A DNA stretch of 64,000 bases from Thermostichus vulcanus str. 'Rupite' (GTDB lineage: Bacteria; Cyanobacteriota; Cyanobacteriia; Thermostichales; Thermostichaceae), in the NCBI RefSeq assembly GCF_022848905.1, contig NZ_JAFIRA010000016.1, positions 1 through 64,000 on the forward strand. The letters are read 5' to 3'. This document shows, one piece after another, positions 1 through 10,568 of the stretch. The notes beneath the pieces were generated by a model. The model did not search any database and was not told the DNA's origin. It saw only the letters and a program-made list of their open reading frames with translations. A program made the position numbers and the translations under genes. The stretch's first letter is position 1, and every line of letters starts with the position of its first letter.

Positions 1-895
1 CCAAGGTCAGGTTCTGAGTGTACTGGGCCAAGGCCAGCGGCAAGGACATCACCGAGTAGGCGAAGATGATCGGCATCACGCCCCCTTGATTCAGGCGCAA
101 GGGCAGGTAGCTTTTCTGCTCCCGGAATAGCTTGTTGCCCACTTGACGTTTGGCGTAGACAATCGGGATCTTGCGGCTCCCCTCCTGCACAAACACGATG
201 CCGACAATCGTGGCTAAAAATATAGCCGTCAGCAGAAGAATCCCCCCAATACTACTGCTATCAGCACGGGCCAAACTAATGGTTTGCCCTAGGGCACGGG
301 GCAAACTGGCGACAATGTTCACAAAAATCAACAGGGAAGGGCCACTCCCTACCCCTCGTTCCGTAATCAGCTCCCCCAGCCACATCACAAACATGGATCC
401 CGCGGCCAAGGCCAAGGTGGTGGAGGCCATAAAGGCCAACTCGTTGGTGGTACTGGCAAACTCGCGTACCCAGAAGGAAATACCAATGCCCTGGATGATG
501 GCCCATGCCAAAGTGACATAGCGGGTGTACTGAGAAATTTGTCGCCGCCCCTGCTCCCCTTCATTTTTCTGCAGATTCTCCAAAGCCGGAATGGCTGATG
601 TGAGCAACTGCATGATGATCGAGGCGTTGATGAAGGGCAGGATCCCTAGGGCAAAGATCCCCAGGGCAGAAATCCCCCCGCCTGAGAACACGTCCAACAG
701 CCCGAATACAGGGCTATTGGCAGCTTCTGCTGCAAATCGGGCTCGGTCAATGCCGGGGATCGGGATATAAATACCGAGCCGTACCAGCAATAACAAACCC
801 AGTGTCAGAAATAGACGACCGCGCAGCCCCGCTGCTTGAGCCATCTGCATAAACGTCTCTTGAGCAGAGGGAGTAGAACCTCGTGTGTCAACCAT
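1..895 (-). CDS. secY: SecY preprotein translocase subunit, C-terminus beyond window
   Basis: This is the central channel subunit of the Sec translocon, which moves proteins across or into the plasma and thylakoid membranes. The start is the ATG at 895. About 298 codons are visible and the gene runs off the left edge. Reading from the start, the segment IPIPGID precedes the plug region, followed by several long hydrophobic helices, the GEQGRRQISQYTRY loop and the cytoplasmic ERGVGSGPSLLIF motif, all typical of SecY. It is the last gene seen of the ribosomal operon and follows rplO after a gap of 116 bases. That position matches the spc operon of most bacteria. The reading frame is clean. Confidence 0.96.
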   Translation of the reverse strand, partial: MVDTRGSTPSAQETFMQMAQAAGLRGRLFLTLGLLLLVRLGIYIPIPGIDRARFAAEAANSPVFGLLDVFSGGGISALGIFALGILPFINASIIMQLLTSAIPALENLQKNEGEQGRRQISQYTRYVTLAWAIIQGIGISFWVREFASTTNELAFMASTTLALAAGSMFVMWLGELITERGVGSGPSLLIFVNIVASLPRALGQTISLARADSSSIGGILLLTAIFLATIVGIVFVQEGSRKIPIVYAKRQVGNKLFREQKSYLPLRLNQGGVMPIIFAYSVMSLPLALAQYTQNLTL

Positions 896-1011
896 GGGAA
901 GGAAAACCTCGCGGGAGCGAAAAAGGCAAGCTGGTGAGCTATTTACCACTCTACGCCTAGGGTAGGGCAGTCGGCAAAAACCAGCCGTTTCGGATAGAGA
1001 TCATTTAGAGA

Positions 1012-1467
1012 TCATCGGGCATTGAGAATCTGCACCTGACCTCCCGCTGCCTCGATCTTGGCTTGAGCAGAAGGGGTAATGGCTGCGGCACTCACCGTCA
1101 GAGGAACGTTCACCTCTCCGTGTCCAAGGATTTTCAAGGGGCCATCGTTGGTGGTGACGATCCCCAGCTCCATCAAGCTTTCTAGGCTGACCTGTGTACC
1201 GGAGGGCAGCTCTGACAGAGAGCGCAGATTGATTAGGGTATAAACTGGGCGCCGCGTGTAGCAGGGAAAATGCTTCAGCTTGGGAACGCGGCGATAGAGG
1301 GGGGTTTGGCCTCCTTCAAAACCGGGCCGAGTACTACCCCCTTTACGGGCCTTTTGTCCACGCATGCCTTTGCCACAGGAGGCTCCCTGCCCTGCAGCGA
1401 TGCCACGACCCAGTCGCCGCCGCCGTCGAGTGGATCCCGCTTGGGGTCGAATGTCTTCCAGTCGCAT
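1012..1467 (-). CDS. rplO: 50S ribosomal protein L15
   Basis: L15 binds 23S rRNA late in large-subunit assembly. The N-terminus ([20 protein letters not shown], then the Gly/Arg-rich [19 protein letters not shown]) is the classical rRNA-binding extension, and the C-terminal half carries the conserved GxxxIxG fold. Two in-frame ATGs lie six bases apart, at 1473 and 1467. The second gives the usual MRLEDL-type start and is preferred. The length of about 151 aa is normal. It lies between rpsE and secY as in other spc operons. Confidence 0.95.
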   Translation of the reverse strand: MRLEDIRPQAGSTRRRRRLGRGIAAGQGASCGKGMRGQKARKGGSTRPGFEGGQTPLYRRVPKLKHFPCYTRRPVYTLINLRSLSELPSGTQVSLESLMELGIVTTNDGPLKILGHGEVNVPLTVSAAAITPSAQAKIEAAGGQVQILNAR

Positions 1468-1504
1468 GGTCACCTCTGCTTCACGGATTCACGTTGTTTG
1501 ATCT

Positions 1505-2041
1505 TCATTTGCTAAACAGACGACGCACATCGATGTCTCGATCTTGAGCCACCTGTTCAAAAGTTCGCATCCGTCGCAAGGCATCGACGGTGGCACGGGC
1601 ATTGTTGAGGGGATTACTGGATCCCAGTTGCTTGGCCAAGCTATTCCGTACACCCGCTAGCTCGAGAACGGTTCGTACCGCCCCCCCTGCAATCACCCCA
1701 GTACCGGGGGCAGCCGGCATCACCAGTACTGCCGCACCGCCCCCGGCCCCGCGCATGGGATGCGGGACAGACAGGCCGTTGGTGAGGGGCACATCGATTA
1801 AGTGTTTCTTGCCATCCACAACCCCTTTGCGCACAGCCCCGATCACATCATTGGCTTTGCCCACGCCAACGCCCACCTGACCGCGCTCGTTGCCGACCAC
1901 CACTACAGCCCGGAAGCTCAGCTTTTTACCGCCTTTGACCACTTTGGTGACCCGGCGGATCTGGATAACCCGCTCTTGCCACTCGCTGGGTTGCTCTTCG
2001 CGATTTTTCTTGTTTCTACGACGCTCTCTCTGCTCAGCCAT
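1505..2041 (-). CDS. rpsE: 30S ribosomal protein S5
   Basis: S5 is a small-subunit protein of the decoding and translocation region. The double-stranded RNA-binding-like S5 domain begins with [20 protein letters not shown] and the second domain carries [12 protein letters not shown], both hallmarks. The basic N-terminal extension ([15 protein letters not shown]) is common in cyanobacteria. At 178 aa the length is normal. A spacer of 110 bases separates it from the upstream rplR, longer than most gaps in this operon. Confidence 0.96.
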   Translation of the reverse strand: MAEQRERRRNKKNREEQPSEWQERVIQIRRVTKVVKGGKKLSFRAVVVVGNERGQVGVGVGKANDVIGAVRKGVVDGKKHLIDVPLTNGLSVPHPMRGAGGGAAVLVMPAAPGTGVIAGGAVRTVLELAGVRNSLAKQLGSSNPLNNARATVDALRRMRTFEQVAQDRDIDVRRLFSK

Positions 2042-2151
2042 GTGCGATTATCCTCAGTGACACTTGGGATCCCTTGGGAATGTTTGCAACCTGTACCCTA
2101 CTTCTGTAAACAGGATCCGAATTCCTCCGATCCCGCTTGCCGAAGCTGCCT

Positions 2152-2520
2152 TTAGAACTGCAACCCTGCCTCTCGGGCAGCTTCGGCCAAGGCGCGAATC
2201 CGCCCATGATAAAGCTTGCCCCCCCGGTCAAAGACCACTTGGGAGATGCCCACCTGTAAGGCCCGTTCGGCCACAGAGCGCCCAATCAGGGTAGCCGCCT
2301 CTTGTGTGGCAGTCCCGATTTCCCTTAACTCCTCTCGTAGCTCGGTGTCGAGGGTGGAGGCGGAGGCCAAGGTATGTTGAGCTACATCGTCAATCACCTG
2401 GGCGTAGATATGCTGATGGGAACGAAACACAGCCAAGCGGGGCCGCTCGGGGGTACCAAAGACTTTGCGGCGAATGCGCCGATGGCGGTGTTGGGTGGTG
2501 GTCTTGCGGTTGGTTTTCAT
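2152..2520 (-). CDS. rplR: 50S ribosomal protein L18
   Basis: L18 binds 5S rRNA and anchors it to the large subunit. Diagnostic segments are the basic N-terminus [33 protein letters not shown] in the middle and the C-terminal [20 protein letters not shown]. Length is 122 aa. Only two bases separate its start from the rplF stop codon, so translation is probably coupled. Confidence 0.96.
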   Translation of the reverse strand: MKTNRKTTTQHRHRRIRRKVFGTPERPRLAVFRSHQHIYAQVIDDVAQHTLASASTLDTELREELREIGTATQEAATLIGRSVAERALQVGISQVVFDRGGKLYHGRIRALAEAAREAGLQF

Positions 2521-2522
2521 GG

Positions 2523-3068
2523 TTATTTCTTCGCTTTCCCAGATTTACCTGCCTTGCGGCGAACTTGCTCCCCTTGATAGCGGATCCCTTTGCCCTTGTA
2601 GGGTTCGGGTGGGCGGATAGCCCGAATGCGTGCAGCGGTATTGCCCACCAGCTCTTTATCAATGCCCGAAACCACAATCGTGGTGTTGTTTTCAACAGCC
2701 ATTTGGATCCCTGGGGGAAACGGGATCTCCACCGGGTTGCTGTAGCCAACATTCAAAATCAACTTGTTGCCCTGAATGGAAGCCCGGTAGCCCACACCCA
2801 CCAGTTCCAGCTTGCGCTCAAACCCTTTGGATACCCCGTCTACCATATTGGCAACCAAAGTGCGGCAGAGGCCATGCAGTTGGCGGGCCGGACGAGACTC
2901 GTTTACCCGGCTAACGGTGAGCATCTGTGCCGCCTGATCCACCGAAATCAGGGGGGGCAAGCTGCGGGAGAGTTGTCCTTTCGGGCCCTTCACCGAGATC
3001 TGCCGACCTTCGATTTGGATCTCAACCTTGGCAGGAAGGGCTATGGGACGTCTACCGATACGGGACAT
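2523..3068 (-). CDS. rplF: 50S ribosomal protein L6
   Basis: L6 sits near the factor-binding site of the large subunit. The chosen start at 3068 gives [12 protein letters not shown], the canonical L6 N-terminus, and has an AGGAG ribosome-binding sequence just upstream. A longer reading frame to 3098 adds ten residues of no family resemblance. The second L6 repeat ends with the signature [15 protein letters not shown] and a basic tail. Length is 181 aa. Confidence 0.96.
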   Translation of the reverse strand: MSRIGRRPIALPAKVEIQIEGRQISVKGPKGQLSRSLPPLISVDQAAQMLTVSRVNESRPARQLHGLCRTLVANMVDGVSKGFERKLELVGVGYRASIQGNKLILNVGYSNPVEIPFPPGIQMAVENNTTIVVSGIDKELVGNTAARIRAIRPPEPYKGKGIRYQGEQVRRKAGKSGKAKK

Positions 3069-3103
3069 GGGAATACTCCTGACAAGACAATGACTCAAAT
3101 GAC

Positions 3104-3508
3104 TTAATACACAAAGCAGAGCACTTCACCGCCAATGCCGTTCTTACGGGCTTCTCGGTCGGTCATGATACCGCTGGAGGTGGAAATAATGGCAATGCCA
3201 ATGCCTCCCAACACGCGAGGCAGGTCTTTGTGGTTGCGATACACCCGCAGTCCCGGTCGGCTCACCCGCTTCAGGCCATTGATGATCGGTTTACGACCTT
3301 TGCCCTTGTACTTCAAGCGCAACACCAGCTGAGCCTGGATCCCTTCCCCCTCTTCCTTCCATTCGCTCACAAAGCCCTCCTCATGCAGGACGCGAGCGAT
3401 GTTGCGAGTCATACGAGTTGCAGGGATCGCCACCGACTCGTGCCGAGCCATTGTGGCGTTGCGAATGCGGGTGAGCATATCGGCGATCGTGTCGTTGGTG
3501 TGGGCCAT
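3104..3508 (-). CDS. rpsH: 30S ribosomal protein S8
   Basis: S8 binds the central domain of 16S rRNA. The start at 3508 gives [20 protein letters not shown], matching the family. The open frame continues upstream to 3568 but that extension is not S8-like. The C-terminal signature [20 protein letters not shown] is intact and the length (134 aa) is standard. It lies between rplE and rplF. There is no rpsN (S14) between rplE and rpsH, in agreement with the usual cyanobacterial arrangement. Confidence 0.96.
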   Translation of the reverse strand: MAHTNDTIADMLTRIRNATMARHESVAIPATRMTRNIARVLHEEGFVSEWKEEGEGIQAQLVLRLKYKGKGRKPIINGLKRVSRPGLRVYRNHKDLPRVLGGIGIAIISTSSGIMTDREARKNGIGGEVLCFVY

Positions 3509-3573
3509 GGGTGGGTCGGTGCTCCTCGGGAGATCGGTCAATATAAGACGGGCGTGAACAGTTAACAATGATG

Positions 3574-4116
3574 CTAGGAGGTAAAGGGCATGCCAAATTC
3601 TTTGAGCAGGGCGCGACCTTCCTCATCGGTTTTGGCGGTGGTCACAATTGAAATATCCATACCCCGCAGCTGGTCAACAGAGTCGTAGCTGATCTCAGGG
3701 AAAATCAGCTGCTCTCGAATGCCCAGGGTGTAGTTGCCCCGTCCATCAAACGCTTTGGGGCTGACGCCCCGAAAATCCCGGATACGGGGTAGAGCAACAT
3801 TGATCAAACGGTCGAGAAAAGCATACATGCGCTCCCGCCGTAGGGTTACCATCAACCCCACCGGCATACCCTTGCGAATCTTGAAGCTGGCAATCGCTTT
3901 CTTAGCACGGGTGATCACTGGCCGTTGACCCGTGATGGCACTGATCTCCGCGATTGAGGATTCCAGGGCTTTGGCGTTCTGGGAGGCATCGCCCAACCCC
4001 CGGTTAATCACAATTTTCTCAAGACGGGGTACTTGGTGGATGTTGGTGTAGCCCAGATCCTTCTGCAACTTGGGGAGGATAACTTTGGTGTAGTGGGTTT
4101 GAAGACGTTGGGGCAT
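3574..4116 (-). CDS. rplE: 50S ribosomal protein L5
   Basis: L5 contacts 5S rRNA and the P-site tRNA. Recognisable segments are the N-terminal [37 protein letters not shown] in the middle, and the C-terminal [20 protein letters not shown]. At 180 aa the length is normal. The gene follows rplX after 61 bases and precedes rpsH by 65 bases in the same operon. Confidence 0.96.
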   Translation of the reverse strand: MPQRLQTHYTKVILPKLQKDLGYTNIHQVPRLEKIVINRGLGDASQNAKALESSIAEISAITGQRPVITRAKKAIASFKIRKGMPVGLMVTLRRERMYAFLDRLINVALPRIRDFRGVSPKAFDGRGNYTLGIREQLIFPEISYDSVDQLRGMDISIVTTAKTDEEGRALLKEFGMPFTS

Positions 4117-4177
4117 CGGGGTTTCTCCTTACGGCTCTGGGCTGGGTCAGAGCCAAACCTTTTGGAAGAGAAGCGGG

Positions 4178-4576
4178 TTAATCGAGGATTTCACCCGTTT
4201 TCTTGAGCACACGGACTTTGCGGCCATCGGCAGTGATTTGATAGCCAATGCGACTGGCTACTTCCTGTTTTTTGGAATAAGCCATCACCTTACAAACGGG
4301 AATGGGGGCTTCTTTGGTTTCAATCGTGCCGCTTTCCCCTTCCCGTTGGGGTTTGCGGTGGTAGGTGACGATATTCACACCTTCCACCAAAACCATATTG
4401 CGCTCGGGGAAGGCACGCAGCACTTCGCCAATTTTGCCTTTGTCATCTCCGGAGATTACCTGAACAGTATCTCCCTGCTTAATGCGCATCTTGTATCGCA
4501 GCCCATTGCGGTGCTTGCGAATACCAGGGCGTTCGGTCAATCGGCGAATTTGGCTGGGTTTCAGGGGACGAGCCAT
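4178..4576 (-). CDS. rplX: 50S ribosomal protein L24
   Basis: L24 initiates large-subunit assembly. The KOW motif is clear ([20 protein letters not shown]), followed by [18 protein letters not shown]. The open frame starts with about 29 basic residues before an internal ATG at 4489 that would give the usual KMRIKQGD start. The upstream ATG at 4576 overlaps the rplN stop codon (TAATG), which supports translational coupling and the longer 132-aa product. The N-terminal extension therefore seems real but is not proven. Confidence 0.93.
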   Translation of the reverse strand: MARPLKPSQIRRLTERPGIRKHRNGLRYKMRIKQGDTVQVISGDDKGKIGEVLRAFPERNMVLVEGVNIVTYHRKPQREGESGTIETKEAPIPVCKVMAYSKKQEVASRIGYQITADGRKVRVLKKTGEILD

Positions 4577-4944
4577 TACAGTACCTCCGGCGCTAGCGAG
4601 ATGATCTTGGTGAAGTTTTTCTCGCGTAGTTCACGGGCCACAGGACCAAAGACCCGTGTACCACGCGGGTTACCTTCGTTGTTGATGATCACAGCAGCAT
4701 TGTCATCGAATCGAATGCTCATACCATCGGGACGACGTACAGTATCCACGGTACGAATGACAACGGCTTTGACAACATCGGATTTTTTAACGGGCATATT
4801 GGGCAGGGCATCTTTGACGACCCCGATGATCACATCCCCTAAGCTGGCATAGCGGCGACCACTACTGCCCAAGACTCGGATGCACATCATTTTGCGCGCC
4901 CCAGTGTTATCAGCCACCGTCAACATGGTTTGCTGCTGAATCAT
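4576..4944 (-). CDS. rplN: 50S ribosomal protein L14
   Basis: L14 forms part of an intersubunit bridge. The start at 4944 gives [20 protein letters not shown], the invariant L14 beginning. A longer frame to 4983 is not L14-like. The ATG overlaps the rpsQ stop in an ATGA arrangement, and the stop overlaps the rplX start, so three genes are tightly coupled. Length of 122 aa is exactly typical, and the motif [19 protein letters not shown] is present. Confidence 0.97.
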   Translation of the reverse strand: MIQQQTMLTVADNTGARKMMCIRVLGSSGRRYASLGDVIIGVVKDALPNMPVKKSDVVKAVVIRTVDTVRRPDGMSIRFDDNAAVIINNEGNPRGTRVFGPVARELREKNFTKIISLAPEVL

Positions 4945-5192
4945 AGTTTCTTCACCTCCCGTAGGATTTCGGCCACTTGCCAACGCTTGGTGCGGCTGAG
5001 GGGACGAGTTTCAGTAATCCGCACCAAATCTCCCTCTTGACAGCGCTCTTCCTCGTCGTGAGCCTTGAAGTGCTTGGTTTTAACGACGATTTTTCCGTAC
5101 TTGCTGTGGGCAACTCGGTTTTCAACCGCTACGACCACTGTTTTTTGCATCTTGTTGCTGACAACAATGCCAACCTTTTCCCGAACAGCCAT
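4941..5192 (-). CDS. rpsQ: 30S ribosomal protein S17
   Basis: S17 is an OB-fold primary 16S rRNA binder. The sequence shows [26 protein letters not shown]-like acidic turn and the C-terminal [18 protein letters not shown], all characteristic. At 83 aa it is of normal length. It overlaps rpmC upstream (TAATG) and rplN downstream (ATGA), showing compact coupled translation. Confidence 0.96.
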   Translation of the reverse strand: MAVREKVGIVVSNKMQKTVVVAVENRVAHSKYGKIVVKTKHFKAHDEEERCQEGDLVRITETRPLSRTKRWQVAEILREVKKL

Positions 5193-5413
5193 TATTCCTT
5201 CTCCTTAGGACGTTCGCCCCGCTTGCGTTCCCCTTCCACAGTTAACAACTGGGCTAGCTTGTGTTTGCGCAGCCGAATCAGGTGAGGTTGATTCAATTGC
5301 CGTGTGGCTTGCTGCAGACGCAGTTCAAACAACTCTTTTTTGACCGCATAGATCTCGTTGCTTAGCTCCTCATCGGATAGAGCGCGGGCATCAGCAATTT
5401 TTGGCATTGGCAT
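5192..5413 (-). CDS. rpmC: 50S ribosomal protein L29
   Basis: L29 lies near the exit tunnel and helps form the docking site for trigger factor and SRP. It is a short helical protein (73 aa) with the family pattern [14 protein letters not shown] followed by the basic second helix [13 protein letters not shown]. The C-terminal tail [13 protein letters not shown] is highly charged. It begins three bases after the rplP stop and overlaps rpsQ. Confidence 0.94.
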   Translation of the reverse strand: MPMPKIADARALSDEELSNEIYAVKKELFELRLQQATRQLNQPHLIRLRKHKLAQLLTVEGERKRGERPKEKE

Positions 5414-5416
5414 GGC

Positions 5417-5890
5417 TTACTCTCCTTGGACGCTGGTAGCGAGTTCTACGGCCCCACGCTTGGCCGACTCTTCTTCCACAAAGTCTGCCTTAGTAACAAA
5501 TTTGACTTTGATAGGCAGCTTTTGGGCAGCAAGGCGCATCGCTTCTCGAGCAATGGGCTCGGCGACACCTCCCATTTCAAAGAGGATCCGACCGGGCTTG
5601 ACTACGCAAACCCAAAATTCGGGGTTACCCTTCCCGGATCCCATCCGAGTTTCAGCTGCACGCTGGGTAACAGGCTTATCCGGGAAGATACGAATCCAGA
5701 TTTGCCCCCCCCGGCGAACATAACGGGTCATGGCACGGCGGCTGGCCTCGATTTGCCGAGCGGTGATCCACGCCGGCTCGGTGGCTACCAAGGCGTATTC
5801 CCCGAAGTTGATGCGATTGCCTCGGGTGGCTTTGCCTTTCATGCGCCCGCGCTGTTGCTTGCGGTATTTGGTACGTTTGGGGCTTAACAT
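5417..5890 (-). CDS. rplP: 50S ribosomal protein L16
   Basis: L16 helps organise the A-site region of the peptidyl transferase centre. The family start [19 protein letters not shown] is intact, as are [17 protein letters not shown] and [19 protein letters not shown]. The C-terminus is extended by about fifteen residues after the usual end ([19 protein letters not shown]), giving 157 aa against roughly 140 in many cyanobacteria. Confidence 0.96.
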   Translation of the reverse strand: MLSPKRTKYRKQQRGRMKGKATRGNRINFGEYALVATEPAWITARQIEASRRAMTRYVRRGGQIWIRIFPDKPVTQRAAETRMGSGKGNPEFWVCVVKPGRILFEMGGVAEPIAREAMRLAAQKLPIKVKFVTKADFVEEESAKRGAVELATSVQGE

Positions 5891-5934
5891 GGCCGTTCCT
5901 CAACTGTGAACCGATAGGGATCCCTGACAAACCC

Positions 5935-6681
5935 TCAAGCATCTGCTGCCGAGCGATCTTCGAATGTGGGTCGCCGCCGTTGTTGCCGACGTTTGGGCTG
6001 TTGTAGCGGGGCCTTTTGTTCAGGACGCTCCTGTCCAGGGAGAACCTCTCCTTTGAAGACCCAAACCTTGACCCCGATGATGCCAAAGGTGGTACGGGCA
6101 ACGTGCTCGGCGTAGTCGATATCCGCCCGCAGAGTATGCAGAGGGATCCGTCCTTCCCGAGTCCATTCGCTGCGAGCAATTTCTGCCCCATTCAATCGAC
6201 CGGCAATTTGGATTTTGATCCCTTGTACACCTGCCCGCTGCGCCCGCTGAATCACCTGACGCACAATGCGACGAAAGGCGATCCGCCGCTCCAACTGCTG
6301 GGCGATGTTTTCTGCTAGCAAGGCTGCTTCTGCATCGGCACGGGTCACCTCCACCACATTGATGCGAATCGCTCGCTCGGTGCCACCCTGGAGGCCGAGT
6401 TCCTTTTGCAAACCCTGACGCAAGGCGTCTAATCCAGATCCACCTCGACCAACGACCACCCCAGGCCGGGAGGCACGGACTTCCAAGTCAATTTGATCGG
6501 CTTTGCGCTCAATTTGGATATCCGCCAAGCCAGCACTGCTCAGTTGTTTACTCAAGTAGGTACGAATGTGCTCGTCCTCTTGCAACAAGGCCGGATAGCG
6601 AGCTGGATCGGCAAACCAGCGGCTGCGATGTTCTTTAATCACGCCGAGGCGGAAACCGTTGGGGTGGATCTTTTGTCCCAT
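5935..6681 (-). CDS. rpsC: 30S ribosomal protein S3
   Basis: S3 lines the mRNA entry tunnel and has helicase activity in the ribosome. It begins [20 protein letters not shown], contains the KH domain ([20 protein letters not shown]) and the C-terminal domain [17 protein letters not shown]. The last 35 residues form a very basic Arg/Gln tail ([14 protein letters not shown]) ending in an acidic tip. Length of 248 aa is typical for cyanobacteria. Confidence 0.97.
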   Translation of the reverse strand: MGQKIHPNGFRLGVIKEHRSRWFADPARYPALLQEDEHIRTYLSKQLSSAGLADIQIERKADQIDLEVRASRPGVVVGRGGSGLDALRQGLQKELGLQGGTERAIRINVVEVTRADAEAALLAENIAQQLERRIAFRRIVRQVIQRAQRAGVQGIKIQIAGRLNGAEIARSEWTREGRIPLHTLRADIDYAEHVARTTFGIIGVKVWVFKGEVLPGQERPEQKAPLQQPKRRQQRRRPTFEDRSAADA

Positions 6682-6732
6682 GGTGGTGTTGTTTGAAAGG
6701 TCAAGGGCTAGGAATCAATGCGGAATAGAAAA

Positions 6733-7104
6733 TTAGGAGGCTGTTGCTGCTTCGGTTTCCATGGGCCGGACAGCAATGGTGATGTGACAGGTACGCTTGC
6801 GAATTTGGTAGGCCCGACCCTGGGCACGGGGCCGGAATCGTTTCAGCACTGGCCCCTGATCGGCGTAGGCTTGACTCACCACCAAGTCGCGGGGATCCAG
6901 TCCGTTGTTGTGTTCTGCATTGGCCACTGCTGAGCGCAGCACCTTGCGGATGGGTTCACAGGCGGCATAGGGCATAAACTCCAACAGGATCAGGGCATCG
7001 GCATAGGTGCGCCCACGGATTTGATCCAGCACCCGACGCACCTTGAAAGGCGACATACGGATGTAGCGAGCTACTGCTTTGATGTCAGATGAAGAATCAG
7101 CCAT
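6733..7104 (-). CDS. rplV: 50S ribosomal protein L22
   Basis: L22 contributes the beta-hairpin that narrows the peptide exit tunnel. The family core is clear: [20 protein letters not shown] at the start and [20 protein letters not shown] in the hairpin. Length is 123 aa. It precedes rpsC by 51 bases and follows rpsS by 46 bases. Confidence 0.96.
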   Translation of the reverse strand: MADSSSDIKAVARYIRMSPFKVRRVLDQIRGRTYADALILLEFMPYAACEPIRKVLRSAVANAEHNNGLDPRDLVVSQAYADQGPVLKRFRPRAQGRAYQIRKRTCHITIAVRPMETEAATAS

Positions 7105-7150
7105 GATGCTCTCCTGTTGGGATCACTCTCCGATAGACTGCCCGCCTACT

Positions 7151-7432
7151 TCAGCGGCGAGACGCTTTTTTATCGCTACCCGCATGACCGCGGAAGGTAC
7201 GAGTCGGGACAAACTCCCCCAGCTTGTGGCCAACCATCTGATCGGTGATGAAGAGGGGCACATGCTGCTTGCCGTTGTGAACGGCGATGGTGTGACCGAT
7301 CATCACAGGCAGGATGGTGCTGGCCCGCGACCAGGTTTTTAGCATTTGCTTCTCATTGCGCTCATTCATCCGCTCCACTTTGAGAAGTAGTTTGGCATCG
7401 ACAAAAGGGCCTTTTTTTAGTGAACGTCCCAT
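7151..7432 (-). CDS. rpsS: 30S ribosomal protein S19
   Basis: S19 is a head protein of the small subunit. The ATG at 7432 gives [16 protein letters not shown], the invariant S19 N-terminus. The open frame reaches 7468 but those residues are not part of the family. Other marks are [20 protein letters not shown] and the C-terminal [19 protein letters not shown]. Length is 93 aa, as expected. Confidence 0.97.
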   Translation of the reverse strand: MGRSLKKGPFVDAKLLLKVERMNERNEKQMLKTWSRASTILPVMIGHTIAVHNGKQHVPLFITDQMVGHKLGEFVPTRTFRGHAGSDKKASRR

Positions 7433-7492
7433 GAGAACCTCGACAGTCTGGCAAGCGAAAAAGATCAAACTGATAAGTAGGCAGATAGGCTG

Positions 7493-8377
7493 CTATTGAG
7501 CTGCCCGTCCACCTTTGTTGCGACGGCCTCCGCGACGACGCCCCCGCACCACCAATTTGTTGCTGGCTTTGTTGCGTTTGCGCGTCTTGTATCCCAAGGT
7601 GGGTTTACCCCAAGGGGTAACAGGGCCACTGCGCCCAATCGGAGCCCGCCCTTCCCCGCCTCCATGGGGGTGATCCACGGGGTTCATCACTGACCCCCGC
7701 ACTTTCGGGCGACGACCCAACCAGCGGCTGCGACCGGCTTTACCTAGGCTGAGGTTGCTGTGGTCAACGTTGCCCACTTGCCCGATGGTGGCGTAGCACT
7801 CAGCCCGAATCATGCGTACCTCGCCGGAGGGCAGCTTGAGGGAGACATACTTACCCTCTTTGGCCACCACCTGAGCCCCAGCCCCGGCAGCCCGGACAAT
7901 CTGTCCGCCACGACCGGGATACAGCTCAACATTGTGTACCACGGTTCCCAACGGGATCCGCTCCAGAGGCATGGCATTGCCAATCTCAAAAGGAGCCTCA
8001 GGCCCAGCCACGATGGTGGAGCCGACCTCTAAATATCGAGGAGCCAGAATGTAGCGTTTTTCCCCATCTTCGTACTGCACCAAGGAAATGCGGGCGTTGC
8101 GGTTGGGATCGTACTCAACAGTTTTCACCAGCGCAGGGATCCCGCGCTTATCGCGACGAAAATCAATCACACGGTACAGCCGTTTGTGGCCGCCGCCCCG
8201 CCGCCGACTGGTGATGACACCCCGGTTGTTGCGTCCCTTTTTGCGATGGATAAATTGCAGCAGCGACTTTTCCGGTCGGTGGCGCTTACCGTTCTCGTCC
8301 CGAGACAGCTCCTCAAAACTGGAAACTGTCATTTGACGGGTGCTGGGGGTATAAGGTCGGAAGGTACGAATGCCCAT
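7493..8377 (-). CDS. rplB: 50S ribosomal protein L2
   Basis: L2 is essential for subunit association and peptidyl transfer. The start [20 protein letters not shown] and the C-terminal signature [19 protein letters not shown] are unmistakable. The tail is unusually basic ([19 protein letters not shown]), making 294 aa, slightly longer than the usual 275-287. Confidence 0.97.
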   Translation of the reverse strand: MGIRTFRPYTPSTRQMTVSSFEELSRDENGKRHRPEKSLLQFIHRKKGRNNRGVITSRRRGGGHKRLYRVIDFRRDKRGIPALVKTVEYDPNRNARISLVQYEDGEKRYILAPRYLEVGSTIVAGPEAPFEIGNAMPLERIPLGTVVHNVELYPGRGGQIVRAAGAGAQVVAKEGKYVSLKLPSGEVRMIRAECYATIGQVGNVDHSNLSLGKAGRSRWLGRRPKVRGSVMNPVDHPHGGGEGRAPIGRSGPVTPWGKPTLGYKTRKRNKASNKLVVRGRRRGGRRNKGGRAAQ

Positions 8378-8432
8378 GGTTGCAGCGGTGGTGGAGGACT
8401 TAGTGCACTTAGCTCAAGCAGGAAAGGATTGC

Positions 8433-8732
8433 TTAGGTGTCGGGGAAGAGGGTGATGGAATCTCCCTCGGCCAAAGTGACCACAGCCCGCTTAGGACGGG
8501 TGCGATAGCCGACGAAACGACCGACTCGCCGTTGCTTACGGGCCGGTTTTAAAGTGTTCACCGAAGTCACTCGTACCCCAAACATCTCTTCAACAGCTGC
8601 TCGGATCAAAGGCTTAGTGGCAGTGGGCATGACTTCAAAGGTGTACTTGCGCTGTTCCATCAGCACCGTTGCTTTTTCGGTGATGATCGGGCGCAACAGG
8701 ACATCCGCCAGGATCCGCTTACTCTCGGTCAT
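8433..8732 (-). CDS. rplW: 50S ribosomal protein L23
   Basis: L23 sits at the tunnel exit and is the docking point for trigger factor. The sequence shows [20 protein letters not shown] and the C-terminal signature [17 protein letters not shown]. Length is 99 aa. Its first bases overlap the end of rplD by 14 bases, so its translation is probably coupled to that of L4. Confidence 0.96.
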   Translation of the reverse strand: MTESKRILADVLLRPIITEKATVLMEQRKYTFEVMPTATKPLIRAAVEEMFGVRVTSVNTLKPARKQRRVGRFVGYRTRPKRAVVTLAEGDSITLFPDT

Positions 8733-9525
8733 CGCTTTGCTCCTCCACTTCCGCTTCTACTGCCTCTACGACCTCTCCCGCTTCTACTGTTTCTGTATCT
8801 ACTTCTGTATCTACAGCCTCTGTAGCAACAGCTTGGGCTGACTCGACCGCTACGGGAGTGGAGGGGGAATCTACAACTCCAGATGCAGTAGATTCGGATC
8901 CCCAACGGGCCTTGAATTGTTCCAAAGCAGAGGTGGTGATCAGTACCCAATCCACGTTGAGCAGATCAAACACATTGATTTGATCCAGACCAACCAACTT
9001 GACTCGAGCAATGTTGCGAACGGCCCGTTCTAGAGTTTCCGTGCGCTCTGGCACGATTAACAAAGCCGATTGATCTTCCATTACCCCCCACCGCAGCAGG
9101 GCTTTAGCCACCTCGCGGGTTTTGGGCGGATCCAGCTGGGCCAGGAAATCCTGCACCACAATCAGATCCTCCACCCGGCTTTGCAAAGCGGTACGCAGAG
9201 CCAGTTGCCGCTCTTTGCGGTTCATGGCCAGGTTGTACTCCCGCTTGCGAGGGCCGAAAATAACACCCCCCTTCCGCCATAGAGGGGAGCGAATCGAACC
9301 GGCACGTGCCCGCCCTGTCCCTTTTTGCTTCCAAGGTTTGCGCCCGCCACCCCGCACCTCAGCACGGGTTTTGGTGTGGGCATTGCCCTGGCGAGCATTG
9401 GTCATCTGCCGACGCACCGCCAAGTGGAGAATATGGGCAGCCGTTTCGGGACGAGCCACTTTCAGGCTCAGTTCCGCACTACCCACCGTCTCCCCTTGCC
9501 AATCTTTAACCACACAACTTGCCAT
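8719..9525 (-). CDS. rplD: 50S ribosomal protein L4 with acidic C-terminal tail
   Basis: L4 extends a loop into the exit tunnel. The conserved core ends near residue 210 ([19 protein letters not shown]), preceded by the tunnel loop with [20 protein letters not shown]. After the core comes a tail of about 55 residues that is rich in Glu, Val and Ala (for example [21 protein letters not shown] minus its ends). Part of the tail is coded by a perfect in-frame 12-bp duplication. The total of 268 aa exceeds the usual 200-215. The tail overlaps the rplW start. Confidence 0.95.
   Translation of the reverse strand: MASCVVKDWQGETVGSAELSLKVARPETAAHILHLAVRRQMTNARQGNAHTKTRAEVRGGGRKPWKQKGTGRARAGSIRSPLWRKGGVIFGPRKREYNLAMNRKERQLALRTALQSRVEDLIVVQDFLAQLDPPKTREVAKALLRWGVMEDQSALLIVPERTETLERAVRNIARVKLVGLDQINVFDLLNVDWVLITTSALEQFKARWGSESTASGVVDSPSTPVAVESAQAVATEAVDTEVDTETVEAGEVVEAVEAEVEEQSDDRE
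8791..8814. repeat. 12-bp tandem duplication inside rplD tail
   Basis: The 12-mer TTCTGTATCTAC occurs twice head to tail. Being a multiple of three it preserves the frame and duplicates four residues (the VDTE unit) of the L4 tail. It is the coding, frame-neutral counterpart of the frame-breaking duplications elsewhere in the window. Confidence 0.9.
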
Positions 9526-9583
9526 TGTTCCCTCGTCTTTGCAGATGCTTAGCGGCTTCGGTCTCTACAGGGATCCCTTCCCC

Positions 9584-10225
9584 CTAGCGCTTGTTCCCCA
9601 CTTGCTTGGCGGGGGTAATTTCCAACAGTCCACCCTCAACACCGGGCACGCAGCCTTTGATCAAGAGCAGATCCCGCTCCACATCCACTTGCACCAACTG
9701 CAACTTACGGGTCGTAACCCGAGTGGCTCCCAGCCGTCCTGCCATCCGCAACCCTGGAAACACACGACCGGGGGTCGTGCCGGCACCGATGGAACCCGGT
9801 TCACGATGGTTTTTGGAACCATGAGACATCGGGCCACGACCGAAGTGGTGACGCTTTTGGTTACCCGCAAAGCCTCGCCCAATGGAGGTGCCCGCCACAT
9901 CCAGCAACTGTCCGGGGGTGAACATCTCTACCGTCAGGGACTGACCCAGCTGGTAACGCTCTGGCTGCTCAACGCGAAACTCGCGCAAATGGCGCAGCAT
10001 CTGAGACACACCTGCTTTGTTGAGGTGACCCCGCTGCGGTTGGGTGAGGTGTTTCTCGGCAGTAGGCAAGTAGCCGACCTGCAGAGCGTTATAGCCATCA
10101 GTGGCTTGGGTTTTGATTTGCGTGACGGTACAAGGCCCTGCCTGCACCACCGTGACAGGAATGGCCAAACCCTCTGGAGAGAAGATCTGGGTCATGCCAA
10201 CTTTTCTTCCAAGGATGCCAAGCAC
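9584..10225 (-). CDS. rplC: 50S ribosomal protein L3 (GTG start)
   Basis: L3 is an assembly initiator close to the peptidyl transferase centre. The likely start is the GTG at 10225, giving [15 protein letters not shown], which matches the family beginning, with GGGAGG eight bases upstream (10234-10239). A longer frame to 10267 reads through the ribosome-binding site and adds unrelated residues. The family signature [20 protein letters not shown] is present. Length is 213 aa. This is the first gene of the ribosomal operon here, with no rpsJ in front, as often in cyanobacteria. Confidence 0.95.
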   Translation of the reverse strand: MLGILGRKVGMTQIFSPEGLAIPVTVVQAGPCTVTQIKTQATDGYNALQVGYLPTAEKHLTQPQRGHLNKAGVSQMLRHLREFRVEQPERYQLGQSLTVEMFTPGQLLDVAGTSIGRGFAGNQKRHHFGRGPMSHGSKNHREPGSIGAGTTPGRVFPGLRMAGRLGATRVTTRKLQLVQVDVERDLLLIKGCVPGVEGGLLEITPAKQVGNKR

Positions 10226-10568
10226 CACAAGAGCCTCCCATCGAGCCAACAGACTCGCCTTGATCAACTTGCATTTGGCTCAACGAGCCGGAGTTGGGTA
10301 GAGATACGCGCAGCAGCACCATCGGGTTGAAACCAACGCTGCTGAGAAGCTTCAAGGTGAGGGAATCACACTGGATCCCTAGAGAAAACAAAAGAGCACA
10401 ACTGCTGCTGAGCTTCTTGCTTCAACTACCCCTGAGTTACACGCCAAACTGCTCTCTCAGACTGCTCGGACTTGCCTGCTAAAGAAGGCAGTATCCGGGA
10501 TAGCAGTACCCTACAGGTTGCCGGAGATCTTCGCCGCAATGGGCAGATTCAATTGGCAACAGTAGTAC

